This document shows positions 6,659-7,184 of a stretch of DNA of 7,184 nucleotides, in pieces (the first letter of the stretch is position 1; each line of letters begins with the position of its first letter). Position numbers and translations under genes: made by a program. The notes below the pieces were generated by a model. That model did no database searches. It was not told the DNA's origin and worked only from the letters and a program-made list of their open reading frames with translations. The stretch spans positions 1 through 7,184 of the forward strand of contig PLEA01000282.1 in NCBI GenBank assembly GCA_003136335.1. Direction: 5' to 3'. The DNA is from Acidobacteriaceae bacterium (lineage in GTDB: Bacteria; Acidobacteriota; Terriglobia; Terriglobales; SbA1).

Positions 6659-7184
6659 GGACGCTTTTGTTCTTGGCCGGCAAATACTGCAACGCACTGC
6701 GCGCCAGTGCAGAGTAGACTTCGCGGGCAGCGGGTAGGCTGCGCAATACGCGCAGATGCTGCTTCACCGTAGCCACGTCGCCGCGAACGATGGGCCCGCT
6801 GAACGCGCCCGCGGCATCGAAGGCAGCATAGTTCGCCAGCGTCTGCAATAGGATAGGGATCATCCGTCGCTTCGCTGCTTTTCGATTTACTCCTGCGAGA
6901 GCTGCAACCTGCTCCGTAGTAGCCAGAAGCGCGGTGAATAGGGGCGAGGCAAAAGTGCCCCACGCGTGATAGGCGGCCTTGTCATTCTTGCGAATCGAAT
7001 AGGCGCGACCGCCCAAATCCTCAACCAATCGCCGCACCACGCGCACCGCGCGCGCGTCGCCCTCAACTGCGAAAGGCACTCCCGCCAGCGAAGGCCGCGA
7101 GCCCCGCACAAACGTCATCAGCGGATGCACGGACGCGACCGACGCCCCGCCCCTGCGCAGCACTGCCAGTTCATCGCTGGTAAG
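6561..7184 (-). CDS. Rossmann-fold/DUF2520 protein, partial
   Basis: The open frame continues past the right edge, so the 5' part is missing; a GTG at 7163 is internal, not the start. The visible part begins LTSDELAVLRRGG and continues with SVHPLMTF, SLAGVPFAVEGD and LGGRAYSI. These are typical of the link between the N-terminal NAD(P)-binding Rossmann domain and the C-terminal DUF2520 domain. Inside DUF2520 are the helical stretch from AAYHAWGTFAS, the motif FSGPIVRGDVATVKQHL and the end LPAKNKSVLKRLL. The family resembles ProC-like and F420-dependent oxidoreductases; its substrate is not established. About 20 extra basic residues follow the domain and overlap the convergent membrane protein gene by 98 bases. 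Confidence 0.85.
   Translation of the reverse strand, partial: LTSDELAVLRRGGASVASVHPLMTFVRGSRPSLAGVPFAVEGDARAVRVVRRLVEDLGGRAYSIRKNDKAAYHAWGTFASPLFTALLATTEQVAALAGVNRKAAKRRMIPILLQTLANYAAFDAAGAFSGPIVRGDVATVKQHLRVLRSLPAAREVYSALARSALQYLPAKNKSVLKRLLDAGEFDSRRRLRRKAATLGLGRRLGSI

Noticed and set aside
1..7184. CRISPR array, insertion sequence, riboswitch (including FMN type before ribA)
   Set aside because: No regularly spaced repeats, no transposase, and only 60 bases before ribA with no FMN-element conserved blocks.

Overview
The window looks like chromosomal DNA of a GC-rich bacterium, most likely an Acidobacteriota (Terriglobia-type) genome. That guess rests on remembered family resemblance: the Cys/His-rich N-terminus of the integrase, the small helix-turn-helix protein beside it, and a compact stand-alone GTP cyclohydrolase II. 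No rRNA or taxonomic marker is present to prove it.

Positions 1 to about 1972 are the end of an integrated element. A tyrosine recombinase on the minus strand sits directly downstream of the 3' end of a tRNA-Ala(CGC), the usual arrangement for an element inserted in a tRNA gene. A small helix-turn-helix protein on the plus strand converges on it. The first 334 bases hold no supported gene but have a strong hairpin and a cluster of perfect palindromes. The element runs leftward out of the window, so its cargo and other junction are not visible. The recombinase has Ala where the first catalytic Arg is expected.

Positions 2048 to 5000 are ordinary chromosome: a TonB-like energy transducer and then ribA (riboflavin synthesis) on the plus strand, converging on a large GT87/DUF2029 membrane protein on the minus strand.

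Positions 5190 to 6658 hold a TetR-family regulator divergent from a multi-pass membrane protein, a typical regulator/target pair. A 19-bp inverted repeat lies across the membrane protein's proper start codon. That gene appears to carry a one-base frameshift close to its 5' end: the conserved-looking N-terminus is in one frame and the rest in another. Its 3' end overlaps tail to tail with a Rossmann/DUF2520 gene on the minus strand that runs off the right edge.

No CRISPR array, insertion sequence or clearly new multi-gene system is visible. The most useful observations are the frameshift, the altered recombinase active site, and the repeat clusters at the recombinase start and ahead of the helix-turn-helix gene.
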